From the NCBI GenBank assembly GCA_016617785.1, contig JADILM010000002.1, positions 1,364,001 to 1,428,000 on the forward strand: 64,000 nt of DNA. Reading direction: 5' to 3'. Below are positions 33,453 through 44,822 of the stretch, in pieces; position 1 is the first letter of the stretch, and each line of letters starts with the position of its first letter. This DNA comes from Sporobolomyces roseus (Eukaryota; Basidiomycota; Microbotryomycetes; Sporidiobolales; Sporidiobolaceae). The notes beneath the pieces were generated by a model. It was given only the letters and a program-made list of their open reading frames with translations. It was not told the origin of the DNA and made no database searches. The position numbers and the translations under genes were made by a program.

Positions 33453-36400
33453 ATGTCAAAGGTGAAACTAGCGGCTCTGAAGAGCTGTGTAGTAGCAAAG
33501 GACTGGCTAGGAGTGGAGAAGAATGCAACGTTAGTTGTACCCTCTCATTTCCATCATCCCGATCTTGATCGCTGAACTTTATCTGCGACTCTCAACACAG
33601 CTCTGTGCTAGACTTCGATCCTTCAAACTACAATGCGTGCGCTCATACACCCTCTCAGCACTCCCAACTCGTCTCTTGTGCTGATCTCGGCACATTCGAT
33701 TGAATTTCTACAGGAGAGTCTTCCTTGCACTCGCTCACTTCAACTTGGACAAGTTCGAAGAGTCAGAAGAAGGTTACAAGAAAGCTATAGAGCAATCACC
33801 TAATCAACCCCTAGCGAGACAAGTAAAGAAACCCTCCTTTCGACGACCATGACGAAATGAGCGGACTTACTGAGTTGTTGGTTCTTGCGTTGATCTTACA
33901 GGGTCTCACAACGTTCTATGAGAAGAGACAGAGATGGGTAGATTACGCGAGAGGATTACAAGAATTGATGCAGCTGTTTATCGAACTGTTCGCTCATTCT
34001 CTATTTTCCTCACTTTCCCGCTCAAAACGCTGACTCATTCATCTCGATGCGTTCAGGAAGGACGCGACAAAGTATGCAGAGTCACTCGAGAAGTTCATTG
34101 ATGTGAGGAGGAAACATGGGACGAAGGAAGAGGTACGTTTCGAGATCCCTTTCTTCCAGAGTCTCTCGATTGGGTCGTTTGAGCTCACCGGATCCCTCTC
34201 ATCTATAGGTTATCGAAGCACTGTCGTCCCTGCTCCCATCTTCACCCTCTTACCCTCTCCTCAAAACACTTCCTCGATATAACGCTACCGCACCTGAATC
34301 TACCAACTACTCGAACGTGCAGCGCGCCGTCGCTTCGCCTCTGCAAGTGATTCTCGAAGTCACAAATCTCACGTCGGATCTCGAAACGACAGCTCTCGAG
34401 AACGAGGTCAAGAAACGTCGACAACGATTAGGAGGCCCGTCACTCACTGCCGAAGAGACTCGAAGACAAGTTCAAGCTGAACAGCTACCGACCAGTCGTC
34501 TTCCGGACTTATGGAGGGCAATTTTGGAGGATGCCGATGCGGCAGACGATGAACAGCTTCGTCGTGATATCGAGAAGAAGTTACTCGGACAACTTCGAGC
34601 AACCTTGAAATCCCTACCTTCCTCGTTCGACCCCCCGACAGTCGACCTCTCAACAAAGGCAAAGAGCAAGACGCCACAAGAGATCGAGTCACAAGAACGG
34701 GCAAAGGCTTACTACCGACAACAAGTCGAACAGCTTGCGACGGGTATCACGGTCATTGATGTAGCTGAAGAGATGGCTTGGGAAGTCGTTATTGAATGGA
34801 GTGACGGCTTTGCCGGCGATTTGAAGGGTTGGCCGCAAGAAGCGTGGGGACGATTACGACAATACAGTCAGATCTTTCCAGAGTAAGCTTACCTTTCGCT
34901 GTCGTTCCGACTTCGAGTCAGCACTGCTGATGTCTTATGCCTTTTGTATCTCCAGTTCGTCAATCGCACAAGTTTCGACGCTACTTCAGCAACGCTTGAC
35001 CGCTCAGCAAGCTGTAGATACGTGCGAAGAGCAGAATGACGCCGAAGAGCCACCTCCCTTGCCAAGCGAAGATGAAGTAGCTACAGCGATCGAGGTCAGT
35101 CTCGTTTCGTTCTCATGCTTTGTCTGCAGAATGGCAGCTGATCTCGAAAATTCTGTTTCCCTAGAATGGACTCGCGACTTCCTCTTCTTCGCTAGTCTTG
35201 CATCTCCTTGCAGCTTCCTTCTACAACGAACAGAAAGAATGGGAAGCCTTGTTGCAGGTGTCGGAATCGGGATTGAGTGTGGTTGCTCGATTGGAGTGCG
35301 AAATTGGTCGTCCTCTTGCAAGGTTTGTCCGAGCCTAGAACACTCTCGCTCAGAGATTATTGCTGACTATGTATGTGATATAGATCAAAACGTACTCTCG
35401 AATCATACCTCGCTGTCGCGCTAGTCAATCACAACCCTCCGACACATCATCTTCGTGCTCTCCGACTTCTCGACCATCTTCTCGCAACTGCGCCACCACA
35501 GCCTCTCACGCCCAAGTCTCCTCCACCTCTCCACCCTGATCCCACGTTGCTCGTCGCAAAAGCTCAAGTCCTTCAGTCTTCCGAGAAATACGGCGCAGCG
35601 ATCAAAACTTGGGATGAAGTTCTGAATCTCGACCCTTCTTCGATCGACACCGCAAGCGTCAACGAGGCGAAAGGAGAACGAGCTTGGGCTCTTCACCTGT
35701 CTGGCAAATCGGAAGAGGCGAAGGAAGCCCTCGAGGAAGTTGTCAAGGCATTCGAAGAACGTCGAGTTGTCAGGGAAAAGGAAAGGGAAGAGAAGGAGAA
35801 ATTCAGGAGCAAGAAAGGGGTGGAGAAAGCTGAGGGCGTCGAGGAAGGCGAGCGAGAGGAGGAGAAAGACGAGAGATCAAGGGCTTGGTGGAGACTAGGG
35901 GGATGTTTGTCACAGCTTTCAGGTTTGTCGATTTCCTTTTGTCCTTCTCACTTGTAGACAATGACTGATGATCCCGCTCGTTGACTGTCAACAGACAAGC
36001 ATTCCGACGAAGTGTACAAGGCGTTCATCTCTTCGCTCAAGGCTTCTCCTTCTTTCGCTCCCGCTTTCACCTCTCTCGGACTATACTATCGGTCACTCTC
36101 CGAACCAGATTGGGTACGATCGTCAAAGTGTTTCCAGAAGGCATTCGAATTGGATCCCTCTCAAGAAGTCGCTGCGAAACACCTTGCAGAGGAGTTCGCT
36201 GAATTGAGCGAGTGGAGTTTGGTCGAGGTCATCGCTAGAAGGGTAGTCGAAGGCAACAAGGGGAAAGCGGGAATGGGAGGAAAAGCTGCTGCACGACTCG
36301 CTTGGGCTTGGAAAGCTATCGGAGGTGCCGAACTCGTGAGTGCCATCCAACGTTTCCGGTTTCTTTCGTATGTTCGAAGCTGAATTTGGTGGTCGGTCGC

Positions 36401-38981
36401 TTCACAGAACTCGAAGAAGTACCCTCAAGCTATCGTTGCTTTCCAAGCTGCACTTCGCGGTTCGCCAGAAGACGTTTCGACTTGGATCAAACTCGGTGTC
36501 GCCTACAGATTCTCTGGAAAGCACGTCGCCGCTATCAAGGTCTTCGTCAAAGCTCTCAAGTTCGACCCGTCTTCCTGGTTCGCCAAGTACTCGATCGCCG
36601 ATGTTCAAAGAGAGATTGGACTTCTCGACCCAGCGATCGCTACCTTCAAGGAAATCCTCGTTGATCGACCTGATGAACTCGGAGTCAGGGTAATCCTCGC
36701 AGAGACGTCGTTACAGAAAGGCCTCAGCGAGCAACGAGAAGGTTATGCAGCACGAGCGGAAGCATCCCTCGTCGAAGCGCTTCGTGAAGCACTCGAAATC
36801 GTCGAAGGAGGAACCGCAACTCGTATCGCTTGGAAAGTTGTCGCCGACGCCCTCGCCGGACTCGCGAAACTTCCGGAAGTCACCTTGGAGGAGGAAGCTA
36901 GGTCGTTCGCTGGTCGACTCTTTGCTCTCTTCGCCGCTCAAGATGTCGACACCAAAATCGATGGAATGAACGCAGTCTCCCTCTCTCTCGTTCAACCCGT
37001 ATTGAACGACCTTCCTCTTCCCGCACTCTTCTCCTCGCTGTCCGTCCTCTCCTACAAGATGCGGGTACTCCTCGAGTCGCAAAACGATCACTCGATTGGA
37101 TCCGCATGGTTCGACCTTGGCGTTTCCATCTCCAACTTCCGTCCTCGTCTTTCCTCCTTCCCCGAATCTTCGACCACCGTTGAACAAGCTCTCCAACAAG
37201 CGATCCGTTGCCTCAAGTTCGCTCTACACAAGGAACCCCTTAACTCGACTTTCTGGAACGCCTTGGGAGTCCTCTCATTCGACCTCTCCCCTCGTCTCGC
37301 ACAACATTGCTTCATCCGGTCAATCGAACACAATTCGAGAACGGCAGTACCATGGACGAACCTCGGACTCTTCTACCTCGTTCACAGCGATGAAGATCTC
37401 GCGAATCAAGCGTTCCTCAAAGCTCAAGTGCTCGATCCCGACTGGACTGCTGCCTGGGTCGGTCAAGCGACTCTCGCCGATATGGCTGGACACGCTGCTG
37501 AAGCTTCCGTACTCCTCGAACACGCCTTCTCACTCGGAAGAGAGACACCAGAGGCCGACATCGCTTACGCCAGCCGAGCCTTCGAGAAGTACCGCTCTTC
37601 TGTCCCTTCATCGTCGGCATCCACGTCTTCCGAAATCTCGACTCCTCTCCCTACTGCCGCCGAAGCACTCTCTGGCCCTCTCTTTGCCATCACTCGCTAC
37701 CTCGCCCAACGCCCCTCCGATCACGACGCACTTCATCTTCACGCTCTCATCCTCGAACAAGTTGGAGACTTGGCCTCGGCGAGTGTATCGTTCGAAAAAG
37801 CCGCTTCTTCCCTCGAAGAACTTTACGAAGTCGACGAGTCACCGGCGGTCGAAGGTCAGTATGTCATCGCTCAAACGAATCTCGGGAGGGTACGACTCGC
37901 CTCGAAGAATTACGAAGGAGCAATCGAAGCTTTCGACGCGGCCATGTCTCTCCTCAACTTGGAATCGCAAGCTGCGGAAGAAGGAGGACTCACGAAGGAA
38001 CAAACGATCCTCCTCTACACTCAGTGCAAACTAGGATCAGCTCTCGCGCAAGTTTGGCTCGAAGATCTCGACGAAGCGAAGGAAATCCTCGAACGAGCGG
38101 TCGAAGATCTGGAAATGCAAGAGGGAGGAGACCATTACCGAAATCACCTCGCTGCTGCTCTTGCTCGAGTACACTGGGCTGAATCAGATGAGGATCATAC
38201 ACTCGCAGCATTGATGGATGCCCCTGGCCTGTCGGTTCTACTCCCTCATCTCCTCGATCGATCCGACACTGACTCTCGTTTGCTCACAGCCCTTTCAAAC
38301 GATCGACGCCTCTCTTCCTTCGCCGCCTTCTCCATGCCTACGCTGTCGCAGCAAACGATACTTCTCTACTACAAGCCTCGAAGCGAGCGAATTCCGAATC
38401 AGCAGTCAAATACGATCCCGATCTTTCTCGCATACTGACTCTCGATTACCTCGTCAAGGTGAGTCAGATTCGCGCATAATCGACGGCACTTGAGCTAATC
38501 AGACGCTTCTCCTCCTCAGGGCAATTACGAAGGAGCAGTCTCAACAACTTCTCGAGGACTCCATGCTTTCCCTTGGGCTACAGCAGTTCGATCTCGTATC
38601 GCCTACTTACTCTTCACACTCCCTCCTCTCACCTCTTCCTCCTCAACCGAATCATCTCCAGCGACGACAATGGAAGAGATCTCTGCAAATATCGATATCA
38701 ACGCGAGATTGGTTCGACCCCGAGTTCGAAAAGGAGGAGAAGGAGCATTCTTGCGATCTCGAAGGGCGAGGTTCTCTGGAGTCATCAAACTAGTAGAAGC
38801 GTGGGAGAAGCAAGAGGAGAGAAGTGATCAGGAAGCATTGGGACACTTCGAAAAGAGCGTCTTTGCGGCACCGTGGGATGAAAAAGCGAGGAGACGATTG
38901 AAGACTGTCACGGACGCTTTACCGGTGGTTGATCGACCAGAAGTAGAAGAAGGACTAGCGACAGTAGAACAACACGATTAA
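33453..38981 (+). CDS. SKI3: Superkiller complex TPR subunit
   Basis: A large TPR protein (about 1,450 residues) matching Ski3/TTC37, the scaffold of the cytoplasmic Ski2-Ski3-Ski8 complex that feeds mRNA to the exosome. The start MSKVKLAALKSCVVAKDWLGVEKNA opens the first TPRs, split over many small exons. The long exon 36885-38438 carries regular helix pairs: NSTFWNALGVLSFD, HCFIRSIEHNSRTAVPWTNLGLFYL and AFLKAQVLDPDWTAAWVGQATL, the last being a well-kept Ski3 block. The C-terminus ends EEGLATVEQHD with TAA at 38979-38981. No enzymatic domain is present, as expected. It is convergent with the Ras gene, whose stop lies 38 bp beyond. Confidence 0.93.
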
Positions 38982-39018
38982 AATTAGATAAAGAGCAAGT
39001 AAATACGAAACAGTTTAG

Positions 39019-40306
39019 CTAAGCGATTGTGCAACCACATCCTTTCGAATGCGAATCTTCCCTTTCTCCTCTCAGAATACTCGGGTCGGCTCCTAGACCT
39101 CCAACACTCAGACTCCTCCGTCGATCCATCGCTAAGCTAGGATTCCTCGGACCTCGATTCGTTTTTTCCGTCTCTCCGTACCTCACTCCTCCTGAAGATC
39201 CCGCTCCATTAGCTTGCTTCTCGAGGTATCCGACGTTCCCGTTGAACAATCCATCGTCGACTTTCCCTCGACACCGTTGAATGTGCTCTTGATGAAGAGC
39301 TTTTGATTTAGCAACGGCACGAACGAGAGTCGAAAAGAAAGAATCGATATTGACTCTTTGTTTCGCTGAAACTTCGGTGAACTATCTCGCACTCATGATC
39401 GTCAGTTTACGATGATCATAGAGAGTATAGAGAGGAGACTTTACGAGTCCACCAGCGGATCTAGCAAACGCCAAACCTTGTTGAGCGCTCACGACTCGAT
39501 CCGTAGCTGCTTTATCGCATTTATTTGCGACGCAAATGAAGGGGAATGGAGTGTTTTCGGGAGTCATGGCTGGTGTAGGATTGTCCTCTGGTGATTTCGC
39601 TTTTCGTAGAGTGTGAAGGAAGTCGGGGAGGAGGTCGAAAGAATCGGAAGAATCGATAGCGTAACTGTATTGACGAACTCGTGTCAACTCCTACTCGCTC
39701 GCGCGCTTGAAAGTCGTTGTCTTACGTTAAGATGAATCCATCTCCTTCTCTAGCGCTCGTCTCTGCCCATAATCCTCGATACTCTTCTTGTCCAGCAGTA
39801 TCGATGATTTCAATCGTATAATCTTGACCATCGAGCGTGAGCTGACACGTGTAGCTATCTTCGACAGTCGGATCGTACTCTATATACACGACGAGATTAA
39901 GTACGAGAGCACGTAAAGAGAGGGAGGGAGGGAGGGGGAAAGACTGACCTTCGCTGAAATCTCGCCGTAACAAAGCCATTGTAATTGAAGATTTACCTAC
40001 TCCACCATCACCTGTGTATCTCCATGGCTCTGGTCAGCCTTCAGTTGCGTAGATGGGAGAGGGAGGTTGATTCGAGTTGATGAGACGAATGATCGAACAC
40101 GAACTCCTTGCAACTCTTTGAGAGGGTGTGAGCCTGATATAGACACCTTGCGTACTCTCACACCGCTTCTGAATACCCTCCTAGTGTCTCCATGCGCTGT
40201 ACGCTTAGTGGTCCCTCGCCTCGTTCTGCTCTCGATCAAGATTGAGTAAAATTGGAGACTTGCCTACTATAACGATCTTGAGGGGTATAGGCGATGCACT
40301 GGTCAT
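39019..40306 (-). CDS. Ras-family small GTPase with CAAX end
   Basis: A Ras-type GTPase, membrane-bound through prenylation. Exon 1 (40264-40306) encodes MTSASPIPLKIVIV. A GC-AG intron (40012-40263) then joins it to GDGGVGKSS (P-loop). Following are the effector segment YDPTVEDSY, DTAGQEEYRGL (switch II with the Gln61 equivalent), NKCD (G4) and EVSAK (G5). Between G3 and G4 there is an insertion of about 15 residues rich in Pro/Glu. A long basic/Gly/Ser hypervariable tail ends KGCGCTIA: CTIA is a CAAX box, and the Cys two residues earlier could be palmitoylated. TAG is at 39019-39021. It is close to Ras but not a textbook Ras1. Ras2- or Rheb-like roles cannot be separated here. Confidence 0.93.
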
Positions 40307-40706
40307 CTTGCGAAGTTGAAAGAACGATATCGGAGTGTGAAAGGCGAAACGTGAACAAATGTAGAACTTCGCGACTTCGAACGAATCGAAAACTTTCGCA
40401 ACCTTGTTCAAAACGAAATCTCTCGATTCATAGCGCTCGGAGACGAGTGCTAGAGGCCTTATAAGTAGAGATAGCACACTTTGGTACTCTCGATCGGAAA
40501 ACGGGTCATTTTCAACGTAGAAAATCACTTCACTCGTTCTCATTCGCATACTACACGAGATTATCTGTAGTTAAGGTGTAAGCGAATCGCAGAAGGTAAG
40601 GCAAGGGTATCGTGGATGATATGTATACAGTGACAAAGAATTAGGGTTCGAAAAGTGATCGTTCAAACTACTGGCCTTGCGGAACTCGACACAATCAAAG
40701 TTTTGT
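40307..40706. promoter_or_regulatory. Interval with Ras-gene promoter and PMP3-1 3' end
   Basis: A 400-bp stretch without a gene. A TTATAAG-like element on the minus strand near 40458-40465, about 150 bp before the Ras ATG, could be a TATA box. Nothing else stands out. Confidence 0.35.
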
Positions 40707-41384
40707 TTAACGGAACCCTCTCCTTTCCGCCCTCCCGATCAACCACCAAGCATGAATGACACTGTCCACAGCACGAATTTGTCAGTCAGATAGGTCGCTT
40801 ACAGACGACACGAAGACAAGAATTTACCCTGGGATCCACACAAGAAACCTATGAAACTCGATATTGTCAGCCCAGATCGCCTATAGACGTCGAGCAAGAT
40901 GAGAGGGCTGCTTACGTTAGAAGGCAGTTGATTACGATGTCACAGACTGTCACTCCTCGATTCAGTTTGAAGGCGAGAGGGAGAGGGGGGATGAAGCTAA
41001 GAGAATTCGACGATTGAGACGGGTACGGTGGGATGATAGAGAGGAGAAGGCAGAGAGCGAGAGGATGGAAAGAGTAGGTTCCATGAGGAGAGTAGCGAAG
41101 GGAGAGGATTCGTTTCGGCGAGGAGCGGCGATTTGTAGATGAGGTAGAGGTTAGGATTGGAGAGTCAGTACAAGGCCATCTGAGTAATGAGCTATCAGTA
41201 CTCACAAGGCTAAAGCGTAGAGACACAAGTTCTCGTTACTCGAGACGTTTGATTTCCTATTCTGAATCACATGAACCTGTTGAGGAGCGGCGTATTGAGG
41301 CTGAGCAGCGTACATTGGCTGTTGTTGAGCAGGGTATACTGGTTGTTGAGCGTATCGATCCATCTTTTGAGGGTGTGACTGCAT
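40707..41384 (-). CDS. PMP3: PMP3-family plasma-membrane proteolipid, copy 1
   Basis: A UPF0057/Pmp3 protein: a very small two-helix membrane protein that affects membrane potential and salt tolerance. An unusual Gln/Pro/Tyr/Ala-rich N-terminal extension (QQPVYPAQQQPMYAAQPQ) precedes the core: FFIPPLPLAFKLNRG, TVCDIVINCLLTFLVWIPG, VIHAWWLIGRAERRGFR. The core is split at the same places as in the neighbouring copy: a long first intron (about 210 nt) before FIPP, then introns inside LLT/F and PG/V. The stop TAA is at 40707-40709. The start could be the ATG at 41384 or the in-frame one at 41363. It is in tandem with copy 2, 550 bp upstream. Confidence 0.92.
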
Positions 41385-41932
41385 TGTGTGTGAGCGAGTG
41401 AGATGAAGAAGGGAAAGAGTTGAAAGGATCGGAAATGTGGAGATTTTGCGCAAAAGGAGGCTGTGTAAGAGTCTCAAACTAGCGAAAGTAGCGAGGCGAT
41501 GTCAATGTCGCAATGTCGAGCGTCGAAGTGCAGAGTACTGTAGAATGGAAGGAAAAGCTGTCGAAACGAAACCGCAATCAACTCGACGAAGCTCGTTTTT
41601 CGCAACAACCCGACCCCGACTTGATCGCAACCCGCTCCCCGATGCCTCACCGCGTGCTGCCCCTCAGTTGACAGCGTGTAATCGAGTGACAGCATGTGGA
41701 TCCAGGTCGGTTTGCGAGAAAACGCTGCGAGACGCATCAATTCCGCTTCGTTTCTCGGATTGAATGTTCAGACGACTTCCTTGAGACTAGAATGTCGAGG
41801 CTGAAAGGGGTAAGTTACGAGAAAAGGGTATAGATGAATATGTACATAGTGCGAGGAAGATATGAATCGAACGGAGTAATCAGAGGAAAGCGAAAGTCCA
41901 GATTCTAGATCTCGTTTTGACGGCTCAGGATT

Positions 41933-42568
41933 CTAATAGTAGCCTCTTCGCTCAGTCTTGCCGAGTAGCCACCAAGCATGTATGACTCTGTATAGATATA
42001 TGAATCCTCTCGTCAGCCTACATCATCGTGTGTTGGGTGTGAAACATGGGCCTCACCCTGGTATCCACCCTAACACCCTGTCAGCAAAAATATTGGTCAG
42101 CCTGCAATCTCCTAGGAGATAGAATAGATTGAAGAGCTTTGTACCACAAGCAGAAGTTGATTAGGATGTCGCACGCTGACACTCCTCTGTTCAATTTGAA
42201 AGCGAGCGGTAAAGGGGGGACGAAGCTGATTCGTGTTGGACCGCGCAAGGGTGGCAGCGGCGCTCAGGTGGGAAGTGTTCATAGTATGATGCGTCGATAG
42301 ATGGTGCGGGAAAGGGATCAAAGAGGAGGAGGGAGGTTCAGGTTGAGTGAAGAGAATCGAAGAGTAAAGATGAGCGAGTTGGAGCGTCAGAGGTGCAACG
42401 ATGGCAGAGGTAAGTTCGTAAGAGACCAGTGCGTAGTTTGGTGGCAGTATGAGAGGTGGTCGAGCGATAGGAGGTCAGTGAAATGTCATCAAAGATCAAG
42501 AAGTTGATCACTTACATAGCGAGGAAGTACAGGCAGATATTGCCGGTCGAAGAAACGTTCTGTGGCAT
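41933..42568 (-). CDS. PMP3: PMP3-family plasma-membrane proteolipid, copy 2
   Basis: A second UPF0057 protein, 69 residues. The start MPQNVSSTGNICLYFLAI leads into FVPPLPLAFKLNRG, SACDILINFCLWVLGWIPG and VIHAWWLLGKTERRGYY, with TAG at 41933-41935. The Gly-Trp-Ile-Pro-Gly-x-Ile-His-Ala signature is closer to the yeast protein than in copy 1. Exon boundaries correspond one to one with those of copy 1, so the pair arose by tandem duplication after the introns were in place. It lacks copy 1's Gln/Pro-rich extension. Too small and too split to be found by simple ORF scans. Confidence 0.93.
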
Positions 42569-42997
42569 AGCTTGAGCGTTGCTGTGAGGGCGTTTGTAGG
42601 GAGAGAGAGCGAGATGGAGAGAAGCAAGAGTGAAAGTCTTCTCAAAGGCCAAGGTCGAAGTTTTCGCAAGACACAAGCGGGGGGTACAGACTGGCATGCG
42701 ACGAAGTGAGAGACGAGATCCCAAGCAGCGTACTGACGACGAAGGGAAACGTGAGAGTACGAAACTTGTTTTTCGCACAAGTTTCGAAATCCGCGAACAA
42801 CCATTCGTTGTAGCTTCCATATCGCTGCCGACGGCTTGACAGTATCGGCCGTATACGTTATATAGCATACCACTGTAGTCTATATGTTACCATCACTTTT
42901 ACGTCCGCCTATATCCCTCAGCCTCGCTCCGATTCACCTAATCGCCCCTTGTTCCCATCTATACAGTCCCGAATCTCAGTAATCCATTCCCCATCGT
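42569..42997. promoter_or_regulatory. PMP3-2 upstream region and dehydrogenase 3' end
   Basis: A 429-bp interval. A TATATAA element on the minus strand (42858-42864) lies about 290 bp before the PMP3-2 ATG and may be its TATA box, with a leader between. The right end should hold the 3' end of the dehydrogenase transcript. Confidence 0.35.
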
Positions 42998-44330
42998 TCA
43001 ATCATCCTCCCCTCTCCCTCTGAACGCATTCAATACTCCCTTACCCTCCCTAATTCTCTCAACATTGATATTCAACAAATCGACCGCTCTCTCGAAATAC
43101 AATTTCGAGGATCCCGACATATGAGGAGTCAAGACGACGTTCGGTAAAGTGAAGAGTGGGTGTTTGTCCGGTAGAGGTTCAGGATCCGTCACGCTGTAAA
43201 AACCCAACGAAAAAAGTTGGTTAGTTTTCCCACTCTTTGCAGATTGAGAGGGAGAAAAGATATAAAGCTTACTCTAAACTAGCTCCACCGATCCTCAATG
43301 TTCCCGTCGCATCCTCTTGTTCTCCATCCCCCTTTTTCGCCTCCAAAGCTTTCACTAACGCTTCTTGATCCGTAGTAGTTCCTCTTCCAATATTAACATA
43401 AACCCCATCACCTTTCATCGCTCTCAACTCTTCTACCCCTACAAACTTCTTCGTATTCGGCGAGTCCGGTAACGTGTTAATTACGACGTCCGCTTGCCCA
43501 AAGAACTCGAGCGTAGAAGAACGATCCGAAGTCGAATAGTACTTGTCAGGAATCGATCCATCGTGATCCCCTGTATGGGGGAGAATGTATCCAGTCTCTT
43601 TCGTTGGTTTGCCGGTTCGGTTGAGAGCGATGATACTGGAACCGCAAGCTTGGAAGAGTCGTGCCGTTTCACGACCGATGTGGCCGTACCCGATGATCCC
43701 TACTTTCAAGGTCGAAAGTTCGCGAATGAAGTTCCCACCGTATTCGGAGTGGGGAGGCCAGCGTTGCTCGTTGTGCAGGAGGACGGTGAGGGTGTGGAAT
43801 TTGTGGTAGAGTCTGGGCAAACGAAAGCGAGATCAGATTTTCACTGCGAGAAGACTCGCTGATGAAAAAAGAGCGAGGACTTGCATGAGGACTGTCGCCA
43901 AGCAATGTTCTCCAATCGTCGAGCTGCAAGCGTCTCACCACTCGCCACCTCAGCTGAAAAGAACGGTGAAAGAGAAGGAAGAGAGATTGATTGCTCACAC
44001 ATGAATTCCACTTGCATTCGCAAACATCAATTCATCCTTTTCCTTCAACGCTTCAAAGAATTCCGTCCCAGTAATATGACTATAACCCGCCGAAACGGCC
44101 TGATACAATTTCAACTTTGGAACTTGATCGACCCTCTTCAAATCTTTTGGAATCGTCAACCCGAAGATCACATGTGCATCTTTGAGATCGTGTTCTGTAG
44201 GTTCTTCGCCATTTAGTCGGAGGATGATACGGTCGTAGGTCGAGCGGAGGGAGGTGATGAGTGCGGGAGAGAGTTGGGCGGATTGAAGGTAGATTAAGAT
44301 CGTGGAGATTTCTGTAGTGTGTTGCGTCAT
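42998..44330 (-). CDS. D-isomer-specific 2-hydroxyacid dehydrogenase
   Basis: An NAD(P)-dependent 2-hydroxyacid dehydrogenase (formate/glyoxylate/hydroxypyruvate type), probably cytosolic. The N-terminal domain (MTQHTTEISTILIYLQ...) runs to FANASGIHV. A short exon then gives STIGEHCLATVLI, joined through a GC-AG intron (43813-43884) to LYHKFHTLTVLLHNEQRW. The Rossmann fold follows: LKVGIIGYGHIGRE, INTLPDSPNTKKF, YVNIGRGTTTDQEALVKAL (catalytic-region Arg), then TDPEPLPDKHPLF with the conserved Asp/Glu-Pro turn, and VVLTPHMSGSS with the catalytic His. The stop TGA is at 42998-43000. About 350 residues, family-typical. The substrate is not predictable. Confidence 0.93.
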
Positions 44331-44822
44331 TCTAGGGGGTTGGAGCTAGGTTCAGGGGGAAGGGGACACAGTCGGGACCGGGCTGAAGCGGAAAGAGAGT
44401 GGAAGGGAGGAAGGAGAAGAAGGAGATTTGGGCTCCCCACGAGGATCAAGAAATTGATGAGTCATTTGAAAAGATTGTCGGAATATGGTCAAAGCAGCGT
44501 GACAGGAGTAGTAATTGAATTGAGAGGCTTCTTGAGGTTGACCGCTAGGTGTAAAGAGTGGAGAGAGAAGAGCGAAGAAGAGAAAGAAGTCTGATTCAAC
44601 ATTTCATCACATCAGCGAGAGTAAGACCTGATAGGGAGTATCATGGAGTATTATGATATCCGACTCTACTAGCTGGCTACTCCAGAGCTCAGTGGAAGAG
44701 GGTTATGAGATTGTTGTTGTGTTTTTTCATTCAACTTGTTTCAAAACTTCTGTCCCACTCTTTCTCTCTCTCTCCTCCCACTCCACTCCAAACTCCAACT
44801 CACCTCACACTCTCGTTCAAAC
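44331..44822. promoter_or_regulatory. Divergent promoter between 2-hydroxyacid dehydrogenase and SPO12
   Basis: A 492-bp interval between opposite start codons. Its right half becomes CT-rich just before the SPO12 ATG, as is common in fungal leaders. No specific site is supported. Confidence 0.45.

Noticed and set aside
43669..43998. Alternative reading of the dehydrogenase middle exon (LRWRVVRRLQLDDW)
   Set aside because: It does not resemble the family. The GC-AG join giving VSTIGEHCLATVLILYHKF does.
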